Assembly (NCBI RefSeq): GCF_014193375.1
Contig: NZ_JACHZF010000007.1
Coordinates: forward strand, 104,289-168,288
Length of the DNA stretch: 64,000 nucleotides
Direction: 5' to 3'
Origin: Halomonas campaniensis
GTDB taxonomy: Bacteria > Pseudomonadota > Gammaproteobacteria > Pseudomonadales > Halomonadaceae
Shown here: positions 34,755 to 46,853 of the stretch, one piece after another
Layout: each line of letters starts with the position of its first letter
Position numbering within the stretch: position 1 is the stretch's first letter
Notes under the pieces: generated by a model
The model's database searches: none
Seen by the model: the letters and a program-made list of their open reading frames with translations, nothing else
Told to the model about the DNA's origin: nothing
Made by a program: the position numbers and the translations under genes

Positions 34755-35882
34755 TTGGCCATTCCCGTCGTCGACCCCGCCCGCTATGACGAGCAGCTCG
34801 AGGCGAAGCGCGAGCGCATCACCCGCGACTTCGCGCGCTTCGCCCCACCGCCGCTCGAGGTCTACCCCTCGCCGCCGAGCCACTACCGGCAGCGCTGCGA
34901 GTTCCGCATCTGGCACCAGGGCGATGACCTCTTCTATGCGATGTTTGAAATACAAGAGTCCGAGGGGGCTCCCGAGGATCCGAAGAAAACGCAGAAGACG
35001 GTGGTACGCCTGGACGACTATCCGGTCGCCAGCCGGCACATCAACGAGCTGATGCCGGTGCTGCTCGACGCCATCCGCGACGTGCCGCTGCTGCGGCGCA
35101 AGCTCTTCCAGGTGGAGTTTCTCACCACCCTCTCGGGCGAAGCGCTGATCACCCTGATCTACCATCGCCCCCTGGACGAGGCCTGGGAGGGCGAGGCGCG
35201 CCTGCTCCAGGAGCGCCTGGGGGCGATGATCATCGGCCGCTCGCGCAAGCAGCGCCTGGTGCTGGCCCGCGACCACGTCTGGGAACGCCTGGAGGTCGAC
35301 GGTCGCCCGTTCGTCTACCAGCAGGTGGAGAACAGCTTCGCCCAGCCCAACGCCGAGATCTGCCGCTCGATGCTCGCCTGGGCCCGGGAGGTGACCCGCG
35401 GCAGCCAGGCGGGTGACCTGGTGGAGCTCTACTGCGGCAACGGCAACTTCACCATCGCCCTGGCCGAGAACTTCCGCCGGGTAATGGCCACCGAGATCTC
35501 GCGCACCGCGGTGGCAAGCGCGAGGGAGAACCTGGCCGCCAACGGCATCGACAACGCGGTGGTCGGGCGCATGTCCGCCGAGGAGTTCGCCGCGGCCCTC
35601 AAGGGCGAGAAGGGCGGCCGCCGGGTGGCGGAGTGGGCCCTGGACGACTATGACTTCACCACCGTGCTGGTGGACCCCCCGCGGGCCGGGCTGGACGAGG
35701 CCAGCTGCCGCCAGCTCAGCGGCTATTCGCGCATCGTCTATATTTCATGCAACCCGGAGACACTGGCGGACAACCTCGAGACCCTGACCGAGACCCACGA
35801 GATCACCCGTTTCGCGCTGTTCGACCAGTTCCCCTGGACCCACCACTGCGAGTGCGGCGTGCTGCTGGAGCGGCGCGCCTGA
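34755..35882 (+). CDS. trmA: tRNA (uracil-5-)-methyltransferase TrmA
   Basis: Methylates U54 of tRNA to ribothymidine using S-adenosylmethionine. Blocks typical of TrmA rather than RlmC/D are SHYRQRCEFRIWHQGD near residue 45, the SAM motif LVELYCGNGNFTIALA, and the catalytic PPRAGLDEASC and YISCNPETLADNL with the nucleophilic Cys. No Fe-S Cys cluster is present, as expected for TrmA. The start is TTG 34755, backed by GGAGGAG; it gives 375 aa against 366 in E. coli. Confidence 0.95.
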   Translation: MAIPVVDPARYDEQLEAKRERITRDFARFAPPPLEVYPSPPSHYRQRCEFRIWHQGDDLFYAMFEIQESEGAPEDPKKTQKTVVRLDDYPVASRHINELMPVLLDAIRDVPLLRRKLFQVEFLTTLSGEALITLIYHRPLDEAWEGEARLLQERLGAMIIGRSRKQRLVLARDHVWERLEVDGRPFVYQQVENSFAQPNAEICRSMLAWAREVTRGSQAGDLVELYCGNGNFTIALAENFRRVMATEISRTAVASARENLAANGIDNAVVGRMSAEEFAAALKGEKGGRRVAEWALDDYDFTTVLVDPPRAGLDEASCRQLSGYSRIVYISCNPETLADNLETLTETHEITRFALFDQFPWTHHCECGVLLERRA

Positions 35883-36074
35883 CCTCGGCCCGGTCGAGGG
35901 CTGTCAAGCGGCGACGCGCTCGCGACGATGCGTAAGCGACATGCTCCATGAGCAAGTCGGCAACTCGGTGGGGCGGGGTCGGGGAGTGGCGTAAGCTGGC
36001 AGGCAGGGCGGCCGACTCGGCCGCCGTGTCGAAGACTTCCGGCCGCCGTCGCGGCCCAGGGCACGAGGTGATGG

Positions 36075-39000
36075 ATGCAGCACGTTGCGAACGATGAAGC
36101 CAGACAGGATTTTCTCAAGCAGCTGGCCGAGCGGCTGGGCAGCCGCCTGGACAGGGACAAGGCCGCCGAGGTGGAGGCCTTCGCGCGCTACTTCTACGCC
36201 TCGGTGCCCTTCGACGACCTGGAGGACCGGCGCCTCGACGACCTCTACGGAGCGACGCTCTCGGTCTGGCACTTCCTGCAGGAGTTCGACCCGGCCTACC
36301 CCAAGGTGCGCGTCTTCAACCCCGACTTCGAGGAGCACGGCTGGCAGTCGCCCCACACCTTCGTGGCGGTGCTGCACGAGGACATGCCCTTCCTGGTGGA
36401 CTCGGTGCGCATCGAGCTCAACCGTCGCGGCATCACCGTGCACGCCATCCACAACGCGGTGCTCGCCACGGAGCGCGACGGCAAGCATCGGCTCAAGCGG
36501 GTCGCCTCGCCCCGGGATGCCAAGGCCCCCGAGGCCCGCGAGTCGCTGATCGTCATCGAGATCGACCGCCACTCCGATGCCGCCGTGCTGCAGGATATCC
36601 AGACCAGCCTGCACGATGTGCTGGTCGATGTGCGCACCGCGGTGGCTGACTTCGAGCCGATGCGCGAGCGGGTCGAGGCCGCCCTCGAGGAGCTGCGCGC
36701 CGGCTGCCCGCCCCAGACCGACCCCGACGACCACCGGGAGGCCATCGCCTTCCTCGAGTGGCTGCTCCACGACAACTTCACCTTCCTAGGCTATGACGCC
36801 TACGAGGTCGGCGAGAAGCGCGGCAAGCAGCAGCTGGACAGGGCCAAGGGCAGCGAGCTGGGGGTCTTCCGCCTCGACCAGCCGCGCTATCGCGAGCGGA
36901 TCCGCACCGAGCTCGGCATCGAGGAGGGCCGGTTCGTGCTGGTGCCCGAGCTGCTGTCGTTCGCCAAGAGCGCCCACCATGCCCGGGTGCATCGCCCCAC
37001 CTACCCCGACTACATCTCCATCGACCGCTACGACGAGCAGGGCAACCTGGTCGGCGAGCACCGTTTCCTGGGCCTGTTCACCGCCACCGTCTACAACGAG
37101 TCGCCGCGCAACGTGCCGATCCTGCGCCGCAAGCTCAAGACGGTGATGGAGATCGCCGGGTTCAATCCCAAGGGGCACAACGGCAAGCAGCTGCTGCAGA
37201 TCCTCGAGGTCTATCCCCGCGACGACCTCTTCCAGATCGATACCCGGGAACTGGCGCAGACCGCGCTGGGCATCCTGAGCATCCGCGAGCGACGCCGGGT
37301 CCGGCTGTTCATCCGCGAGGACCGCCCCGGGCGCTTCTACTCCTGCCTGGCCTTCGTGCCGCGCGACGTCTTCTCCACCGAGCTGCGCCTGCGCATCCAG
37401 GCCCTGCTCTGCGAGGAGCTGGGCGCCACCTTCGGCGACTTCAACACCTACCTGTCGGAGTCGGTGCTGGCGCGCATCCAGTTCATCCTGCGCTTCGAGG
37501 GCGACCGCCCGGCCGAGTACGACATCAAGCGCCTGGAGGCCAAGGTCGCCCAGCTGGCCCGCAACTGGCGCGACGACCTGCAGGCCGCCAGCATCGAGGG
37601 CTTCGGCGAGGAGCAGGCCAATCGCCTGATGGACCGCTTCCGCGACGCCTTCCCGGCCAGCTACCGCGAGGACTTCAACGCGCGCACCGCGGTCTATGAC
37701 CTGCAGCACATCGGCGAGCTGGACGAGGGGGCGCCGCTGGCGCTGTCGCTCTACCGGCTGGTGGAGGAGGAGGGCAGCGGGGTCAACCTCAAGCTGTTCC
37801 ATCGCGAGGCCCCCATCCCGCTCTCCGACGTGCTGCCGATGATGGAGAACCTCGGCCTGCGGGTGATCGGCGAGCGCCCCTACGAGATCGAGGCCACCGA
37901 TACCCGCTACTGGATCCACGACTTCGACCTGGAGCACCACACCAGCACCGAGGTCAACCTCCAGGAGATGCGCGAGCCCTTCATCGAGGCCTTCCAGCGC
38001 CTCTGGGCCGGGGAGGCGGACAACGACGCCTTCAACCGGCTGATCATCGGCGCCAACCTGGACTGGCGCGAGGTGGCGATGCTGCGCGGCTATGCCCGCT
38101 ACCTGAAGCAGATCCGCTTCGGCGTCTCCCAGGAGTACATGGCCAACGCCCTGGCCAGCTACCCGGAGATCACCCGCGAGCTGGTGACCCTGTTCGAGCT
38201 GCGCTTCGATCCCGAGGAGCGCCCCGCCGAAGGGGAGATCGACGACTGCCTGGCGCGCATCCAGCGCCTGCTCGATGACGTGGCCAGCCTCAACGACGAC
38301 CAGCTGCTGCGTCGCTACATGGAGCTGATCCAGGCCACCCTGCGCACCAACTACTACCAGCGGCGCGAGGACGGCCAGCCCAAGGACTACATCGCCTTCA
38401 AGCTGCAGCCCTCGAAGGTCACCGGGATGCCCAAGCCGCGCCCGGCCTTCGAGATCTTCGTCTGCTCGCCCCGCGTCGAGGGCGTGCACCTGCGCGGCGG
38501 CAAGGTGGCCCGCGGCGGGCTGCGCTGGTCCGACCGCTTCGAGGACTACCGCACCGAGGTGCTCGGCCTGGTCAAGGCCCAGCAGGTGAAGAACTCGGTG
38601 ATCGTGCCGGTGGGCGCCAAGGGGGGCTTCGTCTGCAAGCGCCTGCCCGAGGGCGACCGCGAGGCCTTCCAGCGCGAGGGGATCGAGTGCTACAAGACCT
38701 TCATCCGCGCGCTGCTCGACGTCACCGACAACCTCAAGGGAGGCGATGTAGTGCCGCCCCGCGAGGTGGTGCGCCACGACGAGGATGACCCCTACCTGGT
38801 GGTGGCAGCCGACAAGGGCACCGCCACCTTCTCCGACATCGCCAACGAGATCTCCGCGGAGTATGGCCACTGGCTGGGTGACGCCTTCGCCTCCGGCGGC
38901 GCGAACGGCTACGACCACAAGAAGATGGGCATCACCGCCAAGGGCGCCTGGGAGTCGGTGAAGCGCCACTTCCGCAACCTGGGAGTGAACACCCAGCAGG

Positions 39001-40913
39001 ACGAGTTCACCGTGCTGGGCATCGGCGACATGGGCGGCGACGTGTTCGGCAACGGCATGCTGCTGTCGGACCGGATCCGCCTGCTGGGGGCCTTCAACCA
39101 CCTGCACATCTTCGTCGACCCCACGCCGGATGCCGCGGCCACCTTTGCCGAGCGCCAGCGGCTGTTCGAGATGCCACGCTCCAGCTGGGAGGACTTCGAC
39201 GCCTCGCTGATCTCCGAGGGCGGCGGGGTGTTCAAGCGCAGCGCCAAGTCGATTCCCATCTCCAAGCCGATGAAGGCCGCCTTCGGCATCAAGGAGGACA
39301 AGCTCTCGCCCAGCGAGCTGATCCAGGCGATGCTCAGGTCCCACGTCGACCTGATCTGGAACGGCGGCATCGGCACCTACGTCAAGGGCAGCGAGGAGAG
39401 CGATGCCCAGGTGGGCGACAAGGCCAACGATGCGCTGCGCATCAACGGCTGCGAGCTCAACTGCAAGGTGGTCGGCGAGGGCGGCAACCTGGGCCTGACC
39501 CAGCGCGGCCGCATGGAGGCCGCCGCCCGGGGCGTGCGGGTCAACACCGACTTCATCGACAACGCCGGCGGGGTCAACTGCTCCGACCACGAGGTCAACA
39601 TCAAGATCCTCATCGACGAGGTGGTCGAGCGCGGTGACATGACCCTGAAGCAGCGCAACCAGCTGCTGGCCGACATGACCGGCGAGGTCTCCGACCTGGT
39701 GCTGCTCGACAACTACCGCCAGACCCAGGCGCTGGATCTCTCGGAGCTGCTCTCCCGCCAGGGCGTCGGCCCCTATCGTCGCTTCATCAGCGAGCTGGAG
39801 GCCCAGGGCCAGCTGGACCGCGAGCTGGAGTTCCTGCCCGCCGACGAGGTCCTCGAGGAGCGCGCCGCCAACCAGCAGGGCATGCTGCTGCCGGAGCTCT
39901 CGGTGCTGATCTCCTATGCCAAGAGCGTGCTCAAGGGCGACCTGATCGCCTCCGAGGTGCCCGACGACCCGACCATCGCCCGCTACGTGGAGCGCATCTT
40001 CCCGAAGGCGCTGGTGGAGCGCTACCGCGACGAGATGTACGAGCACCGGCTCAAGCGCGAGATCGTCGCCACCCAGGTGGCCAATGACCTGGTCGACCAC
40101 ATGGGCATCGTCTTCGTGCGGCGACTGATCGACTCCACCGGGGCCGGTCGGGCCGACATCGCCCGGGCCTACGTGATCGCCCGGGAGGTGTTCCAGCTCG
40201 GCACCCTGTGGCAGCAGATCGAGGCCCTCGACAACCGGGTGGCGAGTTCGGTCCAGTACGACATGATGCTCGACCTGATGCGGCTGATCCGCCGGGCCAC
40301 CCGCTGGTTCCTGCGCAGCCGCACCGGCATGAGCACCCGGGAGACCATCGACTACTTCGCTCCGCGCCTCGCCCCGCTGCAGGAGAGCATCGGCAAGCGT
40401 CTGCGCGGCGAGGAGCTCGAGGCCTGGGAGGCCCGCCGCGGCGAGCTGGTCGAGGCCGGCGTGCCCGTGGGGCTGGCCGCGATCGTGGCGGCGGCGGGCA
40501 GCCTCTACGCGGCACTGGGCATCATCCAGGCGGCCCGCCAGGCCGACGAGAAGCCCCAGAAGGTGGCCGAGGTGTACTACGAGATCGGCGCTCGGCTGGA
40601 GCTGCCCTGGATGATCCGCCAGATCACCGAGCTCAGGGTGCGCGACAGCTGGCAGGCCCAGGCCAGGGAGACCTTCCGCGACGACATCGACCGCCAGCAG
40701 CTGGCGCTCACCGTCAGCGTGCTGCAGATGGAGGGCGGGCCCCGCGAGGCCACCGAGCGGGTCGACCAGTGGCTGACCCTGCATGGCAGCATGCACAGCC
40801 GCTGGTGCCGGCTGCTCGAGCAGGTGGGCAGCGGCAGCCAGGGGGGCTTCCCGCTGTTTGCCGTGGCCGTGCGCGAACTGGTCGACCTGGCCGAGAGCAG
40901 CCGCGAGACCTGA
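36075..40913 (+). CDS. gdhB: NAD-specific glutamate dehydrogenase, large (180-kDa) type
   Basis: Converts glutamate to 2-oxoglutarate and ammonia with NAD; the catabolic L_180 family. The 1612-aa chain has regulatory ACT-like regions in the N-terminal 700 residues, a catalytic core around 730-1290 and a C-terminal helical domain. In the core, HLRGGKVARGGLRWSDR, VGAKGGFVCKR (catalytic-type Lys849), KGTATFSDIANEI and GIGDMGGDVFGNGML are visible. The ATG at 36075 has GAGGTG upstream. It is monocistronic with a strong terminator. By family knowledge it is allosterically controlled; the sequence itself only shows the long N-terminal region. Confidence 0.96.
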   Translation: MQHVANDEARQDFLKQLAERLGSRLDRDKAAEVEAFARYFYASVPFDDLEDRRLDDLYGATLSVWHFLQEFDPAYPKVRVFNPDFEEHGWQSPHTFVAVLHEDMPFLVDSVRIELNRRGITVHAIHNAVLATERDGKHRLKRVASPRDAKAPEARESLIVIEIDRHSDAAVLQDIQTSLHDVLVDVRTAVADFEPMRERVEAALEELRAGCPPQTDPDDHREAIAFLEWLLHDNFTFLGYDAYEVGEKRGKQQLDRAKGSELGVFRLDQPRYRERIRTELGIEEGRFVLVPELLSFAKSAHHARVHRPTYPDYISIDRYDEQGNLVGEHRFLGLFTATVYNESPRNVPILRRKLKTVMEIAGFNPKGHNGKQLLQILEVYPRDDLFQIDTRELAQTALGILSIRERRRVRLFIREDRPGRFYSCLAFVPRDVFSTELRLRIQALLCEELGATFGDFNTYLSESVLARIQFILRFEGDRPAEYDIKRLEAKVAQLARNWRDDLQAASIEGFGEEQANRLMDRFRDAFPASYREDFNARTAVYDLQHIGELDEGAPLALSLYRLVEEEGSGVNLKLFHREAPIPLSDVLPMMENLGLRVIGERPYEIEATDTRYWIHDFDLEHHTSTEVNLQEMREPFIEAFQRLWAGEADNDAFNRLIIGANLDWREVAMLRGYARYLKQIRFGVSQEYMANALASYPEITRELVTLFELRFDPEERPAEGEIDDCLARIQRLLDDVASLNDDQLLRRYMELIQATLRTNYYQRREDGQPKDYIAFKLQPSKVTGMPKPRPAFEIFVCSPRVEGVHLRGGKVARGGLRWSDRFEDYRTEVLGLVKAQQVKNSVIVPVGAKGGFVCKRLPEGDREAFQREGIECYKTFIRALLDVTDNLKGGDVVPPREVVRHDEDDPYLVVAADKGTATFSDIANEISAEYGHWLGDAFASGGANGYDHKKMGITAKGAWESVKRHFRNLGVNTQQDEFTVLGIGDMGGDVFGNGMLLSDRIRLLGAFNHLHIFVDPTPDAAATFAERQRLFEMPRSSWEDFDASLISEGGGVFKRSAKSIPISKPMKAAFGIKEDKLSPSELIQAMLRSHVDLIWNGGIGTYVKGSEESDAQVGDKANDALRINGCELNCKVVGEGGNLGLTQRGRMEAAARGVRVNTDFIDNAGGVNCSDHEVNIKILIDEVVERGDMTLKQRNQLLADMTGEVSDLVLLDNYRQTQALDLSELLSRQGVGPYRRFISELEAQGQLDRELEFLPADEVLEERAANQQGMLLPELSVLISYAKSVLKGDLIASEVPDDPTIARYVERIFPKALVERYRDEMYEHRLKREIVATQVANDLVDHMGIVFVRRLIDSTGAGRADIARAYVIAREVFQLGTLWQQIEALDNRVASSVQYDMMLDLMRLIRRATRWFLRSRTGMSTRETIDYFAPRLAPLQESIGKRLRGEELEAWEARRGELVEAGVPVGLAAIVAAAGSLYAALGIIQAARQADEKPQKVAEVYYEIGARLELPWMIRQITELRVRDSWQAQARETFRDDIDRQQLALTVSVLQMEGGPREATERVDQWLTLHGSMHSRWCRLLEQVGSGSQGGFPLFAVAVRELVDLAESSRET

Positions 40914-40934
40914 TGCCCTTCGGGTCATCCCGCC

Positions 40935-40968
40935 ACGACGAACCCCGCCATTCGGCGGGGTTCGTCGT
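40935..40968 (+). terminator. Terminator of gdhB
   Basis: A 15-bp perfect stem, ACGACGAACCCCGCC with its complement, around loop ATTC, starts 22 bp after the stop. Confidence 0.8.
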
Positions 40969-41004
40969 CTGCGGCGGAGGGCGCCGGCGGGTCAGGGCGG
41001 GCGA

Positions 41005-41057
41005 TGGCTCACCGGGCTTTGGCTCACCGGTCTCTGGCTCACCGGTTCTGGCTCACA
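41005..41057. repeat. Short imperfect tandem repeat at the mgtE stop codon
   Basis: Units of 14-15 bp beginning TGGCTCACCGG occur at 41005, 41020 and 41035, with a fourth partial unit TGGCTCAC at 41049. The TCA of the fourth is the mgtE stop codon (TGA) on the minus strand. The array looks like an amplification of the gene end. Confidence 0.85.
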
Positions 41058-42405
41058 GCAGGAAGAAGGTGGCCAGGCCCAGGAAGGCCATGAAGCCCAC
41101 CACGTCGGTGACGGTGGTCAGGATCACCGATCCGGAGAGGGCCGGGTCGATGCCGGCCCGCTTGAGCATCAGCGGGATGACGATGCCGGCAACGCCGGCG
41201 GCCAGCATGTTGATCACCAGCGCGGCGGCGATGATGGCGCCGATGGCGAGGTTGCCGAACCAGACCACCGCGAGCAGCGCCACCACCAGCGACCAGAGCA
41301 GGCCGTTGAGCGCGGCGATGCCGATCTCCTTGCGCAGCAGCCAGCTGCTGTTGGTGCGGCTGATCTGCCCCAGTGCCAGGCCACGTATGGCCAGGGTCAG
41401 GGTCTGGCTGCCGGCGATGCCGCCCATGCTGGCGACGATGGGCATCAGCACCGCCAGGGCAACGATCTTGTCCAGGGCGTCCTCGAAGCGGCCGATCACC
41501 CAGGCGGCCAGGAAGGCGGTGAGCAGGTTGATCCCGAGCCACACCGCCCGGCGCTTGGCGCTGGGCAGCACCGGGGCGAAGAGGTCCTCCTCCTCGTCGA
41601 GGCCCGCCATGTTCATCAGCGCCTGGTCGGAGTCCTCGCGGATCACGTCGACGATGTCGTCGATGACGATGCGCCCGAGCAGCAGCCCGGTCTCGTCCAC
41701 CACCGGGGCGGAGACCAGGTCGTGGGTCTGGAACAGGGTGGCCACGTCCCGGGACTTCATGTCGACCCGGATGCTGTCCACCTCGCGGTCCATCAGGTCG
41801 GCGACGGCCATCTCCGGGTCGTGGCTGACCAGGCGCGCCAGCGAGAGGGCCCCCACGAAGCGGCCGTCGCGGTCCACCACCATCAGCAGGTGGGTGTTGT
41901 CCGGCACGGACTCCTTCCAGCGCAGGAAGCGTCGCACCGTCTCCAGGCTGACATCGGCGCGCACGGCGATGGTGTCCATGCGCATCAGGCGACCGGCGCT
42001 GTCCTCCTCGAAGGAGAGCGTCTCCTCCAGGCGGGTGCGCTGCAGCGCGTCCATGGAGCGCAGCATGTCCTCGGCGACCTGCTGGGGCAGGTCCTCGAAG
42101 ATCTCCGCCAGGTCGGTGGTGTCCAGCGCGGCCGCCGCGGCCACGATCTCCTCGTGGTCCATGTCGTCGAGCAGGGTGCTGCGCACCTCGTCATGCACAT
42201 GCAGCAGCACCTCGCCGTCGACCTCCGTGGGCACGCGCTGCCACAGCTGCACCCGCGCCGCGGGGGGCAGCGACTCGAGCAGCAGGGCGATCTCGGCGGG
42301 CTCCAGGTCGGCGATGACGGCGTCGACATCGGCCAGCTGCTCGTTCTCCAGCGCCAGGTGGATACGCGACAGGCGGTGTTCCAGTGTCTCGGTGGTGTCG
42401 GCCAT
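41053..42405 (-). CDS. mgtE: Magnesium transporter MgtE
   Basis: A Mg2+-gated channel of 450 aa. Domains in order are the helical MgtE N domain (about 25-125), two CBS domains (about 130-255, with SAPVVDETGLLLGRIVIDDIVDVI), a plug helix and five membrane segments from about 285 to 450. The selectivity region PIVASMGGIAGSQTLTLAIRGLALGQI is intact. The ATG at 42405 has AGGGAGC upstream; an in-frame ATG 27 codons earlier is not family-like. The cytosolic domains sense Mg2+ by family knowledge. Its stop codon sits inside a tandem repeat. Divergent from pyrD. Confidence 0.95.
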   Translation of the reverse strand: MADTTETLEHRLSRIHLALENEQLADVDAVIADLEPAEIALLLESLPPAARVQLWQRVPTEVDGEVLLHVHDEVRSTLLDDMDHEEIVAAAAALDTTDLAEIFEDLPQQVAEDMLRSMDALQRTRLEETLSFEEDSAGRLMRMDTIAVRADVSLETVRRFLRWKESVPDNTHLLMVVDRDGRFVGALSLARLVSHDPEMAVADLMDREVDSIRVDMKSRDVATLFQTHDLVSAPVVDETGLLLGRIVIDDIVDVIREDSDQALMNMAGLDEEEDLFAPVLPSAKRRAVWLGINLLTAFLAAWVIGRFEDALDKIVALAVLMPIVASMGGIAGSQTLTLAIRGLALGQISRTNSSWLLRKEIGIAALNGLLWSLVVALLAVVWFGNLAIGAIIAAALVINMLAAGVAGIVIPLMLKRAGIDPALSGSVILTTVTDVVGFMAFLGLATFFLL

Positions 42406-42537
42406 GGCCTGCTCCCTGGCTGGGGCGCATCGCGGCGCCGGCGCCGCGATGCCTCCGTGGTGGAATCGAGGCAGACAGTAGACCACAAAACCCCGGGATG
42501 GCGCCGCCTCGCTCGCGTCGTCACCCGGGCCTGGCGC

Positions 42538-42546
42538 TGCTATAAT
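42538..42546 (+). promoter_or_regulatory. Extended -10 promoter of pyrD
   Basis: TGCTATAAT followed by CCGCCCGC lies 35 bp before the ATG. Its form matches the promoters at 18474 and 21037. Confidence 0.6.
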
Positions 42547-42581
42547 CCGCCCGCCCCGATGCCGCTGCCCCCGGAGATGCC

Positions 42582-43607
42582 ATGTACTCGCTTGCCCGCT
42601 CGCTCCTGTTTCGCCTCGACGCCGAGACCGCCCACGGCGTTGCGCTGTCGGGCCTCGACCTGGCCGGACGGCTGGGGCTGGCGAAGCGGCTCGGGGGCGG
42701 GCGCGTGGAGGACCCGGTGGAGGTCATGGGCCTGCGCTTTCCCAACCGGGTGGGCCTGGCCGCGGGGCTCGACAAGAATGCCGACCACCTCGATGCCCTG
42801 GGCGCACTGGGCTTCGGCTTCGTCGAGGTGGGGACCGTGACCCCGAAACCCCAGGCGGGGAACCCCCGGCCACGGCTCTTCCGGCTGCCCGAGGCCGGTG
42901 CCATCATCAACCGCATGGGCTTCAACAACGCCGGCGTCGACCGCCTCGTCGAGAGGGTCAGGGCGAGCCGCTATGACGGCGTGATCGGCATCAACATCGG
43001 CAAGAACCTCACCACGCCGGTGGAGAAGGCGGTGGATGACTATCTGACCTGCCTGCGCAAGGTCCATGCCCATGCCCACTACGTCACCGTCAACATCTCC
43101 TCCCCCAATACGCCGGGGCTGCGCAGCCTGCAGTTCGGCGAGCATCTCGACCAGCTCCTCGGGGCGCTGCGCGAGGCGGGGCTCGAACTGGATCGCCAGG
43201 CCGGCCGGCGGGTGCCGCTGGCGGTCAAGATCGCCCCGGACATGGACGCCGAGGAGGTGGCCCTGGTGGCCCGGGCGCTGTCGGATAACGGCATCGATGC
43301 GGTGATCGCCACCAACACCACCGTCTCCCGCGAGGCGGTGGCGGGCCTGGTCCACGCCGATGAGCAGGGCGGCCTGTCGGGGCGTCCGGTGTTCGAGGCG
43401 TCCAATGCGGTGATCCGCGAGCTGCGCCGCCACCTGCCGACGATGCCGATCATCGGCGTGGGGGGCATCGACAGCGGCGACTCGGCGGTGGCGAAGGTGG
43501 CGGCGGGGGCCGACCTGGTGCAGCTCTACTCGGGCTTCATCTATCGTGGCCCTGCCCTGGTGGGCGAGTGCGCCCGGGCGCTGAAGGCCAGCGTCGCCAC
43601 GCCATGA
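42582..43607 (+). CDS. pyrD: Dihydroorotate dehydrogenase (quinone), class 2
   Basis: Oxidises dihydroorotate to orotate in pyrimidine synthesis, passing electrons to membrane quinone. The N-terminal helix [19 protein letters not shown] is the class 2 membrane-association segment. FMN and substrate motifs are [20 protein letters not shown], the catalytic serine region [11 protein letters not shown] (171-181), IATNTTVSR and GVGGIDSG. Length is 341 aa (E. coli 336). It has its own extended -10 promoter and ends at a bidirectional terminator shared with rmf. Confidence 0.96.
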   Translation: MYSLARSLLFRLDAETAHGVALSGLDLAGRLGLAKRLGGGRVEDPVEVMGLRFPNRVGLAAGLDKNADHLDALGALGFGFVEVGTVTPKPQAGNPRPRLFRLPEAGAIINRMGFNNAGVDRLVERVRASRYDGVIGINIGKNLTTPVEKAVDDYLTCLRKVHAHAHYVTVNISSPNTPGLRSLQFGEHLDQLLGALREAGLELDRQAGRRVPLAVKIAPDMDAEEVALVARALSDNGIDAVIATNTTVSREAVAGLVHADEQGGLSGRPVFEASNAVIRELRRHLPTMPIIGVGGIDSGDSAVAKVAAGADLVQLYSGFIYRGPALVGECARALKASVATP

Positions 43608-43624
43608 GGCCGGAAGGCACCAGC

Positions 43625-43652
43625 AAAAAGCCCGTGGCGCTTGCCACGGGCT
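43625..43652. terminator. Bidirectional terminator between pyrD and rmf
   Basis: A 10-bp stem AGCCCGTGGC/GCCACGGGCT (43629-43638 with 43643-43652). The A-run at 43625-43629 gives a U-run on the minus strand, so it fits rmf best. Confidence 0.8.
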
Positions 43653-43695
43653 CTCTCGAGGGGGGGGTGTAAACCCGAAGGGAAAGGTGGGGGGG

Positions 43696-43902
43696 TCACA
43701 TCACCATGGGGTTCTTGTGGATTCCGGAGACACCCGTCATGCCGGACCATTGATCCCCACGACCTTCACGCCAACCGCTCATCCAGTATTCGCGAAGATT
43801 GATATCCTGACTGGGACAGTCATCGCGGGAACGACCTGAGACTCCCGCCTTGTAGCCATGAATATAGGCACGCTGGAAGCGATCACGTTTCTGTCGTTTC
43901 AT
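43696..43902 (-). CDS. rmf: Ribosome modulation factor
   Basis: Dimerises 70S ribosomes into inactive 100S particles in stationary phase. The 68-aa protein starts MKRQKRDRFQRAYIHGYKAG, nearly the E. coli N-terminus, and has GRSRDDCP and the YWMSGWREGR block. The C-terminal 14 residues extend beyond the 55-aa E. coli protein, as in Pseudomonas-type homologues. The 258-bp gap before rlmKL probably holds its promoter, which I cannot pinpoint. Confidence 0.95.
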   Translation of the reverse strand: MKRQKRDRFQRAYIHGYKAGVSGRSRDDCPSQDINLREYWMSGWREGRGDQWSGMTGVSGIHKNPMVM

Positions 43903-44160
43903 TGGACTACCTCTTGAAAAGGTATCAATCTGGAGCGATCCATGCGTCAGCGTGGCGCACGATCGATCCGTAACGTGCCCCGGGGATCGCGTCAGACTTG
44001 CTGAGCCGTGCCCGGTGACAGAAAACGCATGCGTTCTTCAGTAGCTACTGGGTTATTGATAGCCCATCCCGGTCGCCACTGTCGACCCTTGATTTGTAAC
44101 ATCCCGTTCACCCGCCGGTCACGGCGGCCATGACCCCAACAGCATGCCGGTGACACCTTC

Positions 44161-46376
<2,216 letters not shown>

Positions 46377-46380
<4 letters not shown>

Positions 46381-46724
46381 TCCGGCTGACCCTGTATACC
46401 ACCCTGGGCTGCCACCTCTGCCAGCAGCTCGAGGCGCTGCTGGTGACGCTGTGTGCCGGGGAGTATCGCCTGGAGCGGGTCGAGATCAGCGAGGACGACG
46501 CCCTGGTCGAGCGCTACGGGGTGCGCATCCCGGTGCTGGTGGATGCCGAGGGCAGGGAGCTCGACCGCGGCTTCGAGGCGCCGCGGCTGGCCGCCTGGCT
46601 CGCCGAGCGGGGCTGGCTGGAGGAGGACGCCTGGGCGGCGCTGCAGCGCCAGCTGGCCGGCGAGGCCGAGCCCCGCGAGGCCCGGGGAGCGACCATGCGT
46701 GGCGGCCGGCGTTACCTGGGGTAG
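46377..46724 (+). CDS. Glutaredoxin-family protein (thioredoxin fold, CxxC)
   Basis: A 115-aa small thiol protein. LTLYTTLGCHLCQQLEALL contains a CHLC active-site pair (Cys12, Cys15) in the position of glutaredoxin CPYC, followed by YGVRIPVLVDAEGRELDRGF with the cis-proline, as in the DUF836/glutaredoxin-like group. The C-terminal 30 residues are a polar tail. Its ATG overlaps the rlmKL stop by 4 bp, so the two are co-translated. The redox partner is unknown. Confidence 0.85.
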
Positions 46725-46735
46725 GGCAACTTGCC

Positions 46736-46853
46736 GTAGGAGGGCAACTCGTTGCGCGACTGGCGCCGTCAGGCGCCCGGCGGTGTCACCATCGCCTGGG
46801 CGGCAGCGGCGCGAGGCCGAGGGCCTTGATCGCCCAATGAATTGGCCTCCTAC
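46736..46853. repeat. REP-like inverted-repeat element
   Basis: The outer arms are GTAGGAGG (46736-46743) and CCTCCTAC (46846-46853), with smaller stems inside such as GCAAC/GTTGC at 46744-46755. The GTAGGAG start is reminiscent of repetitive extragenic palindromes in pseudomonads and relatives. A partial GTAGGGCAAC copy precedes it at 46721. The CTA within the right arm is the stop codon of the WGR gene. Only one full copy is seen in this window. Confidence 0.5.

Noticed and set aside
36786..40928. A 1380-codon minus-strand frame antisense to gdhB
   Set aside because: Low-complexity, no family motif, and fully antisense to a clear glutamate dehydrogenase.
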